The notes under the pieces were generated by a model, which worked only from the letters and a program-made list of their open reading frames with translations, was not told the origin of the DNA and did not search any database. This document shows positions 7,695-16,792 of a stretch of DNA of 64,000 nt, piece by piece; within the stretch, counting starts at the first letter, position 1, and every line of letters begins with the position of its first letter. The DNA lies in NCBI RefSeq assembly GCF_900103735.1, contig NZ_FMXE01000007.1:62001-126000 (forward strand), given 5' to 3'. The position numbers and the translations under genes are program-made. The stretch comes from Algoriphagus alkaliphilus. Lineage in GTDB: Bacteria > Bacteroidota > Bacteroidia > Cytophagales > Cyclobacteriaceae.

Positions 7695-8737
7695 GGGTTC
7701 CAATCAGCCGGCGGAAAGAGTTTGGCCCCATCAACTGCCCTGCAATCGTCCGGGATAATCACCGTGTTTTGGCGAAAAGTCAGATCTGATTTGTCGATAT
7801 AGATTCTCTTTTTTGATGCCCCCGCAGCAATAAAATAGCCCAAAACCACCTCCTCAGGATCATCTAAGCTTACCATGTTTCCACGGATTGTCGCAGGGGG
7901 AGGGTCAAAAATCGATCCGTTGATTTCTGCCTGCTGCTTTACCAGACGTAGAAACCGATAGGCTTCCTTAGAGACCGCGTATTGATTTACATCTACTCTC
8001 AGTTTATTCACAAACCGGATTCCGTTATCCTCAATAAAACCTGTGGGGATACGAGTTTTCAACCCATTGAAGCTGTCATCTTGCGCGATGAAAAGACTTT
8101 GGTTTCCTACAGCTTCAGTCTTAAAACAAGTATAACAACATGCCTTAGGGGCAGGAGTCAGAGTCCTTTGGTCGAAATGAAGATCCGGTCTTGCTTCCAG
8201 GACATGGACCACAGGACTCAGCCTCCAAAAGTAAAAGTTCTTTTGGTCAGCAGGATCATTGATTTCGGAGATCAACTGAACTCCAGATCTTGGATTGGTT
8301 TCGCCTTTGACCGGGATTTTTACTGTTTTAAGTTCGATGTTTTCTATTTGAGGGGCTGATTCGACCCGTTCAGGTAGGGAAGTGTAGACCTTCCCTTCTG
8401 CGGTTTGTATTTGCAAGGTGTATGAGTTGCCGATTTTGGCTTGGAATCCAACAGGTGTAAAATAGCTTCCCCGAGTTTCCAATCCTTCCTCCAAAAGGAT
8501 AACATTTCCTTCATTGTCGCGGATCACTACAATTGCGCCTCTTACCGGCCGGATCAAACGCTCAAATATGCTTCCATACGTGGCACTTTGAGAAATCGTA
8601 ACTGCATGTGGACCAGGCCCCGAATGTATCAGCCCATCTACCGTTAACAGTTGAGGTCCTCCAGGCACATTTACCTGATAGGGATCTATGCAGGCCATTG
8701 GCAATAAAAGCAGGATATAAATCAGTTTTTTTACCAT
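7691..8737 (-). CDS. DUF4249 domain lipoprotein
   Basis: An envelope lipoprotein of about 348 residues. The start at 8737 gives MVKKLIYILLLLPMAC, an export signal with the lipobox ending in Cys16. A start at 8758 would add seven residues and overlap the upstream stop, so 8737 is preferred. The mature start CIDPYQVNVPGGPQLLTVDGLI and the following VTISQSA strand pattern fit DUF4249, an Ig-like fold domain found beside TonB-dependent receptors in Bacteroidota. The gene starts 4 nt after the stop of the receptor gene, so the two are an operon and the lipoprotein is presumably the surface partner of the receptor. The ligand is unknown. Confidence 0.88.
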   Translation of the reverse strand: MVKKLIYILLLLPMACIDPYQVNVPGGPQLLTVDGLIHSGPGPHAVTISQSATYGSIFERLIRPVRGAIVVIRDNEGNVILLEEGLETRGSYFTPVGFQAKIGNSYTLQIQTAEGKVYTSLPERVESAPQIENIELKTVKIPVKGETNPRSGVQLISEINDPADQKNFYFWRLSPVVHVLEARPDLHFDQRTLTPAPKACCYTCFKTEAVGNQSLFIAQDDSFNGLKTRIPTGFIEDNGIRFVNKLRVDVNQYAVSKEAYRFLRLVKQQAEINGSIFDPPPATIRGNMVSLDDPEEVVLGYFIAAGASKKRIYIDKSDLTFRQNTVIIPDDCRAVDGAKLFPPADWNP

Positions 8738-8741
8738 CGGA

Positions 8742-11144
8742 TTAGAATTTAATCGCATAGCTCAAACTTGGAAGTGGCACACCCAAAATCGCCAGCCTTA
8801 AGGCTTGGGGCGGGGAACCATCAGATTCGCCAAAATAAATCGAGTAGGAATTCCTCCGGCCATAAACATTCAACAATGAAAAGGTCCAATTCCCATCAAA
8901 AAAGCGTCCCTGACCTTTGAATTTGAAATTCACCGCGAAATCCAGCCGGTGAAAATCGGGAAGTCGCTGCTGATTTCTGGAGTCAAAGTAGGCTAAATTG
9001 ATTCCGGAGTACTCGAATTTTGCTTCTGGGAAAGTCACCGGACGGCCTGTGCTGTAGGCAAAAGTTGCAGAAATTGAGGTATTGGTACTCACCTTATAAT
9101 TCCCGATCAAAGTCAGATCGTGTGGTTTGTCAAAGTTGGAAGCGTACCACTCTCCATCATTGATGTTCTCTTCTTCGTAAGGGGTGATTACTCTTCTGAG
9201 TGATCTTGAATAAGTGTAAGAAGCCCATCCTGTAAGTCTTCCCAAATTCTTTTTCACATAAAGTTCCACACCGTAGGCCTGACCTTCTGCAGGAATCAGC
9301 TCGGTTTCAATGTGATTTTGCATGATCAAGGTTGCACCATCCTTGTACTCTACCACATTTTGAAGATCCTTGTAATATACTTCAATCGAGGTTTCGAAGA
9401 TGTTTCCTTTGAAGTTGTTGTAAAAACCCAGGGAATACTGATCTGCGATCTGTGGCCCCAGAAAATTATCACTGAGCTTCCAGACATCAGAGGGCGCAAT
9501 GGTAGCAGTATTGGAAATCAGGTGAATAAATTGGTACATTTTGTTGTATCCCAGTTTGATCGAGCTTGCTTTGCTAAGCGAATATCGGAAAGATGCTCTT
9601 GGGCCAAGTCCGCCGTAAGTTTGGATGACTTCACCATCCTTGTAGCTCGTTTCACCGATCGAGCTTCCGTCAGAGAGGGGTTCGTTTTCTGCGTATTGAC
9701 GGACTACTCTAGATCCCAAATACTGATAGGTGTCGTAGCGCAGCCCGTATGCAAAACCGAACTTTTCACCCAATTCAAAGTCATGCTGAAAGTGAATACC
9801 AGCTTCCCGACCGGCTTCATTCTGTACTTTTTTGAATAAAATATCCTCCTGAGTCCCTTTTGGGACGAGTTCTCCCGGTTGAATATTCACTTGTTTGTAT
9901 TCTCCTCCAAAGACAATTTTACTGGTTTCGCTGAAGTTATACCCCAGAAAAAACTTGCCTCCCAAATCCTGAATTTCAGAATTGATTTCAAAGTCACTGA
10001 TTCCGCTTAAGTTGAAAATCCCATAGTCGTAAAGGGTATAATAACCAAGTGCTTCAAAGCTCAGTTTGGAACTCAACTTGCTTTTCCACTGAAGAGAATG
10101 TGCGGTATTTCTCCAGGAAATGGTCGTGTCCGAGGCAAATGCAAAGTCATCGTAGCTGGTATAATAGCTGTAGGTGAATTCATTTTTATTTGAAATGGGT
10201 GCACTGATGACCAAATTGCCATCGTAAAAATTTGCCTGCGAATTTCTTACGGTTGGGTTGCTTAGCGATTGGAGTAACCAGTTGATGTAAGAAATCCGGA
10301 ATCCACCCAGAATAGAAACTTTGTCTTTAATCAGAGGACCGTTCAGCGAAATTTTGCCTGAATAATTACTCAGCATCAGATCACCTCCCCATTTGCTTAC
10401 ACTCCCGGCCTTGGGCAAAATATCCAGAATAGCGGAACTCCTCCCACCGTATTTTGCCGGAACGACGGCCTTATATAAGGTCACATCATTGACCACATCT
10501 GCATTGAAAGCTGTAAAAAGCCCAAACATGTGGGAAGGATTATAGATCGGTGCTCCCGCAAATTGAATCAGGTTTTGATCCACTCCACCGCCTCGGACAT
10601 TAAGACCGGAAGAAGCCTCCCCTACTTGACTGACACCCGGTAAAGTAGCTAAGGAGCGAACAATGTCAATTTCTCCCATAAACGGGGGAAGCTCCCGCAT
10701 CGTGTTCATGCTTAATGTAATCGCTCCCATGTCTGTGGACCGAATATTTTTCTCAGGATCTCTGCCGAAAATCACCACATCATCCAACTGAAAATCTTCC
10801 TGAATCAGCCGGATTGTCATTCTCCCATCTCCCACAGCAGTAATTGGGTAATCGATGGTTTCGTATCCTACATACCGAAACTGGATGGTGTATTCAGCCC
10901 GGTCAAGCAGAAGTTCAAATCCGCCGTTTTTGTCAGTGACACGAGTTAGGTCAAGTTCGGGGACTGTGACAGTAGCTCCAACCAATCCTTCTCCGGTGAT
11001 CTCATCCATGATTCTTCCGGAAATTTTGATTCCTTTGAGCTGACCGATATCCCTTCCGATGACTTCCCGTTTGCTAGGACTGGTAGTCTGAGCCCAGCTG
11101 GCTTGTCCTATGAAAAAGATAAGAATGACCAGAATTTTTTTCAT
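8742..11144 (-). CDS. TonB-dependent outer-membrane receptor with carboxypeptidase-like N-terminal domain
   Basis: About 800 residues. The start at 11144 gives MKKILVILIFFIGQASWAQ, a clean signal peptide; the 13 residues upstream in frame are not signal-like. After it comes a carboxypeptidase regulatory-like domain (SGRIMDEITGEGLVGATVTV, then YTIQFRYVGYE), a plug domain with LPGVSQVGEASSGLNVRGG, and a long barrel rich in aromatic strands ending in YAIKF. It would move a substrate across the outer membrane using TonB energy. It belongs to the type paired with DUF4249 rather than to the SusC type, since no SusD homologue follows. The substrate cannot be read from sequence. Confidence 0.92.
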   Translation of the reverse strand: MKKILVILIFFIGQASWAQTTSPSKREVIGRDIGQLKGIKISGRIMDEITGEGLVGATVTVPELDLTRVTDKNGGFELLLDRAEYTIQFRYVGYETIDYPITAVGDGRMTIRLIQEDFQLDDVVIFGRDPEKNIRSTDMGAITLSMNTMRELPPFMGEIDIVRSLATLPGVSQVGEASSGLNVRGGGVDQNLIQFAGAPIYNPSHMFGLFTAFNADVVNDVTLYKAVVPAKYGGRSSAILDILPKAGSVSKWGGDLMLSNYSGKISLNGPLIKDKVSILGGFRISYINWLLQSLSNPTVRNSQANFYDGNLVISAPISNKNEFTYSYYTSYDDFAFASDTTISWRNTAHSLQWKSKLSSKLSFEALGYYTLYDYGIFNLSGISDFEINSEIQDLGGKFFLGYNFSETSKIVFGGEYKQVNIQPGELVPKGTQEDILFKKVQNEAGREAGIHFQHDFELGEKFGFAYGLRYDTYQYLGSRVVRQYAENEPLSDGSSIGETSYKDGEVIQTYGGLGPRASFRYSLSKASSIKLGYNKMYQFIHLISNTATIAPSDVWKLSDNFLGPQIADQYSLGFYNNFKGNIFETSIEVYYKDLQNVVEYKDGATLIMQNHIETELIPAEGQAYGVELYVKKNLGRLTGWASYTYSRSLRRVITPYEEENINDGEWYASNFDKPHDLTLIGNYKVSTNTSISATFAYSTGRPVTFPEAKFEYSGINLAYFDSRNQQRLPDFHRLDFAVNFKFKGQGRFFDGNWTFSLLNVYGRRNSYSIYFGESDGSPPQALRLAILGVPLPSLSYAIKF

Positions 11145-11490
11145 TAATAAGGTTTTTAATCCCCATAGTACCCCAAACAGCACTACTCCTACTTAAACTC
11201 CAAAAATACCCGACTATCGGCAAGGAAGTTTCATTCTTCAATTTACCGTTCGGCTTTTTAAATCTTACAAAATCCCCCTCTTCATTGGAGATCTTTGTGA
11301 TGGTGTCATCTTCTTAAGTACTGACCAATCTGTCCAATAGCCTAATAATAATGCTCAGGAAAAGAATTGGATGCAAGTGATTAAGTTAGTTGCTTCAGCC
11401 AAAAATATAAAAAAGGGGCACTAATTCACCCAAATTTTAAAAATGTGACATTTATTTGGTAAAAATTAGAGGAATGAAAGGCTTATATTT
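11145..11490. other. Intergenic gap without recognised feature
   Basis: About 345 nt between the TonB receptor start and the convergently placed end of trmN6 (both genes on the minus strand). It is AT-rich and must hold the receptor promoter. I see no gene, no strong hairpin and no copy of the hairpin repeat. Confidence 0.5.
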
Positions 11491-12198
11491 TTAAAAACCC
11501 AACAAAAATCCGGAAAGTAAGGCTGAATAGGATCTGGAATGACTCGAATCGGAATCTTTTAGAATGATATTTCCTTCCTTTTTATCGGCTTGGGAAAAAG
11601 AAAAACTTCCGATTTCACGGTGAATCGGCTTTTCGACACTGTCCTGCACTGTGACTTTTTGCTGGAGGTACAGGCCTGATCGCTCTGCTAAAACCTCCAA
11701 ATCCAGCATCTGTCTAGGGGGTAGGATCACCCAAAAAATCCCCGATTTTGTAAGCAAGAGAACTGTTTTTTCTATCAATTCACCGAAAGACAACTCGTCA
11801 GTGTGAAGGGCTTTGTTTCGTTTTGAATCCTGGGATTTGAGATGATGCGGGAAAAAGGGCGGATTGCTGACAATCAGATCGTAATTTTCTCTCAAAGCAA
11901 ATTCCTGAACCCGACCGTGAAATAATTCCAACCTTTCTGAAAACGGGCTTTCTCGAAAATTCTCAGTGGCCTGCTCTGCTGCATCGGGATCAATTTCGAT
12001 AGCAGTGATTTTTGAATCCGGAAATCTTTGCGCAAGCATCAGTGCTATAACTCCTGTGCCTGTACCGATATCCAGAATTTTTTCGGGTTTTTCAGCCTTT
12101 GCAAGTGAGCCCAAAAGAACTGCATCGGTACTGATTTTCATGGCGCAGCGATCCTGATGAACTCTAAACTGCTGAAACTGAAACCAGGAATTACCCAT
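11491..12198 (-). CDS. trmN6: tRNA1(Val) (adenine(37)-N6)-methyltransferase
   Basis: Methylates N6 of adenine 37 in tRNA-Val with S-adenosylmethionine. The N-terminal FQFQQFRVHQDRCAMKISTD stretch is the family signature, followed by motif I DIGTGTGVIAL (43-53), the acidic ribose-binding strand AIEIDPDA (66-73), and the catalytic NPPFF (112-116) of N6-adenine methyltransferases. At 235 residues it matches E. coli YfiC in length. Its ATG overlaps the TGA of the upstream UPF0316 gene by one base (TGATG), so the two are translationally coupled. Confidence 0.88.
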   Translation of the reverse strand: MGNSWFQFQQFRVHQDRCAMKISTDAVLLGSLAKAEKPEKILDIGTGTGVIALMLAQRFPDSKITAIEIDPDAAEQATENFRESPFSERLELFHGRVQEFALRENYDLIVSNPPFFPHHLKSQDSKRNKALHTDELSFGELIEKTVLLLTKSGIFWVILPPRQMLDLEVLAERSGLYLQQKVTVQDSVEKPIHREIGSFSFSQADKKEGNIILKDSDSSHSRSYSALLSGFLLGF

Positions 12199-12800
12199 CA
12201 GTTACGGGCCTTGCTGAAAAATTTGGACCGAAAACCTGATCTGTCCTCCATGGTATTAAGGTCATCTTCTGAAACTCTTTTCACGCTTTCTATCGTGTAA
12301 AACGCCTTTTCATCCACCTCTTTTACCTTGGAGATAAATTCCGGAAGGGTGTCTCTCTTCATTACTGTGAAAAGCAAATTAACCTTTCCATAACGACCCT
12401 CTGCGCCCACATTGGTAAAACGGTAATTCTTGTCTTTCATAAATTCCAGTAATTCAGGGTGAGGTTCGGGAGTGATCACTCGTACCAAAACCCTACCTAT
12501 TGCCAACTTTTCCTCCAATGTCATCCCGACAAATGTCCCCGTCGCAAATCCACCCGCATAGGCAATATAAGAAAGTGGGTTATCGACATTCTGAAAGATT
12601 TGCCCGATTGCCAATAACCAGATCATCGCCTCAAAAAAGCCCAGAATGGGTACGATGTTCTTCTTCCCATTCATCATAAACATGATCCGTAGTGTATTGA
12701 TCGATACGTCGCCAATTCGGGCCACAAAGATCAAAAGTGGCATCAGGACATAATTGAGGAGGTTTTCGGAGATCCCGAAGGAATGAAGCAAGTCTTGCAT
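12198..12800 (-). CDS. UPF0316 membrane protein (DUF5698/DUF2179)
   Basis: A 200-residue membrane protein. Three hydrophobic segments in the first ~95 residues (including VLMPLLIFVARIGDVSINTL and the later FFEAMIWLLAIGQIF) form the DUF5698 part. The soluble C-terminal domain (about 110-180, with VGAEGRYGKVNLLFTVMKR) matches DUF2179, an ACT-like domain also found in YitT proteins. Its function is unknown. It ends with a one-base overlap on trmN6. In many genomes this family stands alone, so the pairing with trmN6 may be only a packing of genes. Confidence 0.85.
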   Translation of the reverse strand: MQDLLHSFGISENLLNYVLMPLLIFVARIGDVSINTLRIMFMMNGKKNIVPILGFFEAMIWLLAIGQIFQNVDNPLSYIAYAGGFATGTFVGMTLEEKLAIGRVLVRVITPEPHPELLEFMKDKNYRFTNVGAEGRYGKVNLLFTVMKRDTLPEFISKVKEVDEKAFYTIESVKRVSEDDLNTMEDRSGFRSKFFSKARN

Positions 12801-12875
12801 GGGTAGGTTAAAAGCTTTCGCAAAAATACCTCTTTTCTTCGGCTTAGGAGCTGAAATAAACTGAATTTGATAAGG

Positions 12876-14039
12876 TTAAATCTTACGGTTTCTTCCGGCA
12901 GGCAAGCCAAATAATATGAACTGAACTGTCATAATCAATAAAAACCAGATCAGAATATTCCAATTGTCAAACAAATCAAGCGAAATTCCAAAGATCAAAG
13001 GACCCAATGCTGCCAAAATGTACCCTGCAGATTGGACCATTCCCGAGAGTTTGGCGGTAGTTAAATCTTCGGCTGACCGAAGAGAAATTAAAGTGTATGC
13101 AATGCTTAGACTGGCACCACTTCCTATTCCGATGATGGTCAATGCTGCAAAGGCAATGAGTTCGTTTTGGATAAAAAGCGCACTGTAGCCGACCAGGTAG
13201 CCGATGCCTACAATGAGGATGACATTGGATTGTTCTTTGAGACGAATCAGATAATTGGGAACGAAGAATGTTCCGATCAGGGAAATCAACTGCATGTAAG
13301 ACAAGGCAACTCCTGCTTTGACAGGACTCATTCCCCTTGCGATCAGCATGTCGGGAAGCCAAGTCACCATCGTAAAATACATCACCGATTGGGCTCCCAT
13401 AAATAGGGTTATCTGCCAGGCCAATTTGGATTTCCAGACATTCTTGGCTTTGAGTAAATCCCCCTGAAAGCCACTTTTACGGCTGCTCATCTGAGGAATC
13501 CACACCACCAAAGCCAAGACCATGAGGACACCCCATGATGCCAATGACCCCCGCCAACCTAATCCCAAATCGACGGCCAGCGGAACACTGATTCCCGACG
13601 CAACTGCTGCGAAGAGTGACATTCCTGTAGAAAGTATCGCTGTCATCAAGCCGATTTTTTCCGGAAGTCTCGCTTTGAAAAAAGGGATCATTAACACATT
13701 GGCGATCACGATACCAATTCCGGTCAAAGCGGTACCCAGGTATAGCAATTCGATTCCGCCGAGGACTCGTACTATTACACCGATGGTAAGAAGAAATATT
13801 CCTAAAAAAATAGCTTGGCCATGCCCTAGTCTTTTCCCTATCGATGGGGCAAAAAGAGAAAATACAGCAAAAGTCAAAAGGGAGAGTGTCGTGAGAAATC
13901 CCGCCAGTCCATTGGAAATCCCAAGGTCTTCGCGAATAAATGGAATCAAGGGTCCAACCGAAGCTATCGAAGTCCTGAGATTGATGGAAATCAGAATGAT
14001 GCCGAGGATTAGAAAGGCTTGGCCGGAAGATTTTTGCAT
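12876..14039 (-). CDS. MFS transporter, CynX/NimT type
   Basis: A 387-residue polytopic protein with about 12 hydrophobic helices. The first helix and loop ISINLRTSIASVGPLIPFIR and the following GLAGFLTTLSLLTFAVFS are the typical opening of the CynX/NimT (cyanate permease-like) branch of the major facilitator superfamily. The second half has SYMQLISLIGTFFVP and ends in a short basic tail. Members export or import small organic compounds; experimental functions are few, so the substrate is open. The gene is monocistronic: about 75 nt separate it from UPF0316, and a long gap precedes it. Confidence 0.85.
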   Translation of the reverse strand: MQKSSGQAFLILGIILISINLRTSIASVGPLIPFIREDLGISNGLAGFLTTLSLLTFAVFSLFAPSIGKRLGHGQAIFLGIFLLTIGVIVRVLGGIELLYLGTALTGIGIVIANVLMIPFFKARLPEKIGLMTAILSTGMSLFAAVASGISVPLAVDLGLGWRGSLASWGVLMVLALVVWIPQMSSRKSGFQGDLLKAKNVWKSKLAWQITLFMGAQSVMYFTMVTWLPDMLIARGMSPVKAGVALSYMQLISLIGTFFVPNYLIRLKEQSNVILIVGIGYLVGYSALFIQNELIAFAALTIIGIGSGASLSIAYTLISLRSAEDLTTAKLSGMVQSAGYILAALGPLIFGISLDLFDNWNILIWFLLIMTVQFILFGLPAGRNRKI

Positions 14040-14371
14040 TTACGATTTTAGAATTATGTTCTTCTTAATTCGATGTTCATTATTTTTTTCTGTATATCTG
14101 CTTTTCTACCAGTAACCCTATTAAATATCGTTTGAAGTTCCTTAGAACATGCTACGCCACGGCGCACAGGTGTGGACCGTCGACCGTTGTCTGTGGACGA
14201 TTAGCCGCAACTTCTAAAGCAGATTTCTTAATTTCTGGCAGGATTGCGGATAATCAGAATTTTTTTATTTAATAACGAATAGCGAACACTGAACATCGAA
14301 TATCGAATAAAGGAAATCGTTAATTAAAATATCCATCTTTAAGGAAATTGATCCTCTGAAATTTCGAATGA
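14040..14371. other. Intergenic gap with reiterated-word tract
   Basis: About 330 nt without a convincing gene. At about 14270-14310 the sequence reads as a chain of related short words, GAATAGCGAACACTGAAC followed by ATCGAATATCGAATAAAGG. Around 14155-14205 there is a GC-richer patch with GTGTGGACCGTCGACCG and CTGTGGACGA, again two versions of one word. No hairpin terminator for hemH is obvious here. Confidence 0.5.
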
Positions 14372-15403
14372 TCAAGATCTTGACTCCACCAAATCCTTCA
14401 CACACTCCACCCAGGTGTCATTGGAATTTAGGCTGGGTACCAGATCCCAATGCTCGCCACCGAGTTCTTCGAATTGTTCTTTGTATTCTTCCCCCACTTC
14501 AACAGTGGTTTCCAGACAATCCGCCACAAAGGCAGGAGAAAAGACAAGTACTTTTTTTACGCCTTCTTTGGCCAGTTCCTTGATGGTGTCTTCGGTGTAG
14601 GGTTTGATCCAGGGATCTTTCCCCAGTCTGGATTGGAAGCAGGTCATGACCTTGTCTTCCGGCAATCCTAATTTTTCTGCTACCAATCTGGTGGTCTGGA
14701 AGCACTGGGCACGGTAGCAAAACTGATTTTTCAGCCCGTATTTGTTGCAGCAGGCACCTAGTTTGCAATAGCCTTCGACACTTCCTTTGCGGATTTGGCG
14801 CTCAGGAAGCCCATGATAGGAGAATAAAAATTTATCATAATCGTGCTTTTGCATCGCTTCTCTACCCAATTCGGTCCAAGCCTCCAAAAAGAGCGGATGA
14901 TCCACATAGTTGCTGACAAAAGTAATCTCCGGGATAATCTGCCAATCGCGCGCGATTTCCATTACGCGGTCAATCACAGACCCATTCGTCGCAGAGGCAT
15001 ATTGCGGGAAAAGCGGTAGGACGATGATTTTTTTTACTTTGGCTTTCATCAATTCAGCCAGTCCTTTTTCAATACTCGGATTTTGATACCGCATCGCCAT
15101 AGCCACGAGGTATTTTTCGGGATCAAGTTTTTTGATGAGCTTATCCTTGAGGTCTTGGGTATGGAAAAGGAGGGGAGAACCCCGATCTGTCCAAAGCTTT
15201 CTGTATTCGCCCGCAGATTTTGGCGCACGAAATGGTGCAATGATCAGATTGACGAGCATCCAACGGGGAATGAAAGGGAAGTCAATCACACGCCAATCCA
15301 TCAAAAACTCCCGAAGGTATTTCCTTACATCACTGGTTTTGGTGCTGTCAGGAGTTCCTAAATTGACGAGAAGAACGCCGATTTTTGCCGAATTTTTAGC
15401 CAT
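14372..15403 (-). CDS. hemH: Ferrochelatase with internal cysteine cluster
   Basis: Inserts Fe2+ into protoporphyrin IX in the last step of heme synthesis. The start at 15403 gives MAKNSAKIGVLLVNLGTPDS, the usual N terminus; the 35 upstream residues in frame are unlike any ferrochelatase and begin with TTG. The catalytic His197 lies in FSYHGLPER, and the TFQSR, PWIKPYT (here CFQSRLGKDPW) and PAFVADCLETTVE segments follow in order. Between them, residues about 213-234 hold five cysteines (C-x4-CC-x9-C-x4-C) that the E. coli enzyme lacks. This looks like an internal iron-sulfur site. The function call is certain; the cluster is inference. Confidence 0.94.
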   Translation of the reverse strand: MAKNSAKIGVLLVNLGTPDSTKTSDVRKYLREFLMDWRVIDFPFIPRWMLVNLIIAPFRAPKSAGEYRKLWTDRGSPLLFHTQDLKDKLIKKLDPEKYLVAMAMRYQNPSIEKGLAELMKAKVKKIIVLPLFPQYASATNGSVIDRVMEIARDWQIIPEITFVSNYVDHPLFLEAWTELGREAMQKHDYDKFLFSYHGLPERQIRKGSVEGYCKLGACCNKYGLKNQFCYRAQCFQTTRLVAEKLGLPEDKVMTCFQSRLGKDPWIKPYTEDTIKELAKEGVKKVLVFSPAFVADCLETTVEVGEEYKEQFEELGGEHWDLVPSLNSNDTWVECVKDLVESRS

Positions 15404-15550
15404 TAGTCTGGTGCTTTTGCTTTGGAAAGCCCAAAAATAGACCCTTTGTTTAAATTCTCCCCATTGAACTTTTCTAAGTCCAACAATGAGGCAAACAAAA
15501 ACTTCCAACTGGAGAGGCGTTAGTAGTTGATTTGGAGAGGATTTTTGAGA

Positions 15551-16789
15551 TTAGGTAGCAGGCTTTTTTCGCAAAGCCCATTTCATCAGCGGTCCACTAG
15601 TCATAGAAGTGACCAATGCCATGACGACCAGAGCTACGAAAAGCTTCTCATCAATCAGACCGTTTTCCAATGCAATCAATCCCAAAATGATTTCCATTGC
15701 CCCTCGGGCATTCATCCCAAAACCCACAGCCATTGCTTCCTTCAATGGATAGCCTGATCGCAGCGCGCCGTAACCACTGCCTACTATTTTTCCCAAAAAG
15801 GAAATAACGATGATGACGGCAACAAGCCAGAAATCAAAATTGGTGAAGAAGTTGATCTTCAGCCCGATTGACACAAAGAAAAGTGGCGCGAAAATATTGT
15901 TGATAAACTGATGGATAATCTCCTTTGCTTTCTCCGAAAGATGATCAGAATCTCCCAGCGCAACACCGAAAAGAAAAGCCCCGAAAATGGCATGAATTCC
16001 AAGCCATTCGGTAAATGCCGCCAGTAAAAAGCAGAAGGAAATCGAGAGTGATAATAGCCCTCCGGGCCATGCCAATTTTTTGTTAATCCAAGGCAGGACG
16101 CGATTCAGTAGCCCTTTTCCCAAAGTCAACATGAATATGGTAAAAAGCAGTGTGATCCCTATGGTGCTAATTAGGGATAGGTTTCCACTTTTTCCCATGA
16201 AAGACAAAATCACAGAGAAGATCAACCAACCGATGATGTCATTTACCATGGCTCCTGCCACGATGACCATACCCATTTTTGTTTTGAATAGGTCCATATC
16301 CATCAGAATCCGTACCACTACGGGCAGGGCAGTAATTGACATTGCCGTTCCCATGAAAAGCGAGAATAGCAGTTTATTCCCTTCAGCAAGCCCGAAGAAA
16401 GTGGGGAAGAAGTAAGGAATCACAAATCCCAAAATGAAAGGAAATACAAGTCCGAGAATACTGATATTAATGGCTGATTTGCCTTGAGAGAAAACCAAAT
16501 GGAGTTCGACTTCCAGACCTGCGATGAAAAGCAGCAGAATCACAGCCATTTGGACGATACCGTCAAGCGCTAGATTAGCGGAAGGATTGCTTTGGAATAG
16601 ATAGTCAAAGAAATCAGGGGTAATGATCCCAAGAATCGTAGGCCCCAAGACAATCCCGGCTATAATTTCACCTACAACTGCCGGTTGATTGAATTTTTGT
16701 GCGATCTCCGCAAATACGCGTGCAGAAAGTAGCATAGCTGCCAGCTGCAGAAGCAGGTTGATTACTTCTTTATGTGCTAAACTTTCCAT
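15551..16789 (-). CDS. CPA2 family cation:proton antiporter
   Basis: An inner-membrane antiporter of 412 residues with about 12-13 hydrophobic helices, exchanging Na+ or K+ for protons. The segments FNQPAVVGEIIAGIVLGPTI (34-53), GLEVEL (95-100), MSITALPVVVRILMD and GMNARGAMEIILGLIAL are characteristic of the Kef/NapA type Na_H_Exchanger domain. There is no C-terminal RCK/TrkA-N domain, so regulation must come from elsewhere. The gene follows a universal stress protein gene by 3 nt on the same strand, which suggests that the Usp protein is its soluble partner. Confidence 0.92.
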   Translation of the reverse strand: MESLAHKEVINLLLQLAAMLLSARVFAEIAQKFNQPAVVGEIIAGIVLGPTILGIITPDFFDYLFQSNPSANLALDGIVQMAVILLLFIAGLEVELHLVFSQGKSAINISILGLVFPFILGFVIPYFFPTFFGLAEGNKLLFSLFMGTAMSITALPVVVRILMDMDLFKTKMGMVIVAGAMVNDIIGWLIFSVILSFMGKSGNLSLISTIGITLLFTIFMLTLGKGLLNRVLPWINKKLAWPGGLLSLSISFCFLLAAFTEWLGIHAIFGAFLFGVALGDSDHLSEKAKEIIHQFINNIFAPLFFVSIGLKINFFTNFDFWLVAVIIVISFLGKIVGSGYGALRSGYPLKEAMAVGFGMNARGAMEIILGLIALENGLIDEKLFVALVVMALVTSMTSGPLMKWALRKKPAT

Positions 16790-16792
16790 CTG

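Noticed and set aside
15404-15508. 35-residue N-terminal extension of ferrochelatase
   Set aside because: It begins with TTG and has no similarity to the family; MAKNSAKIGVLLVNLG is the expected N terminus.
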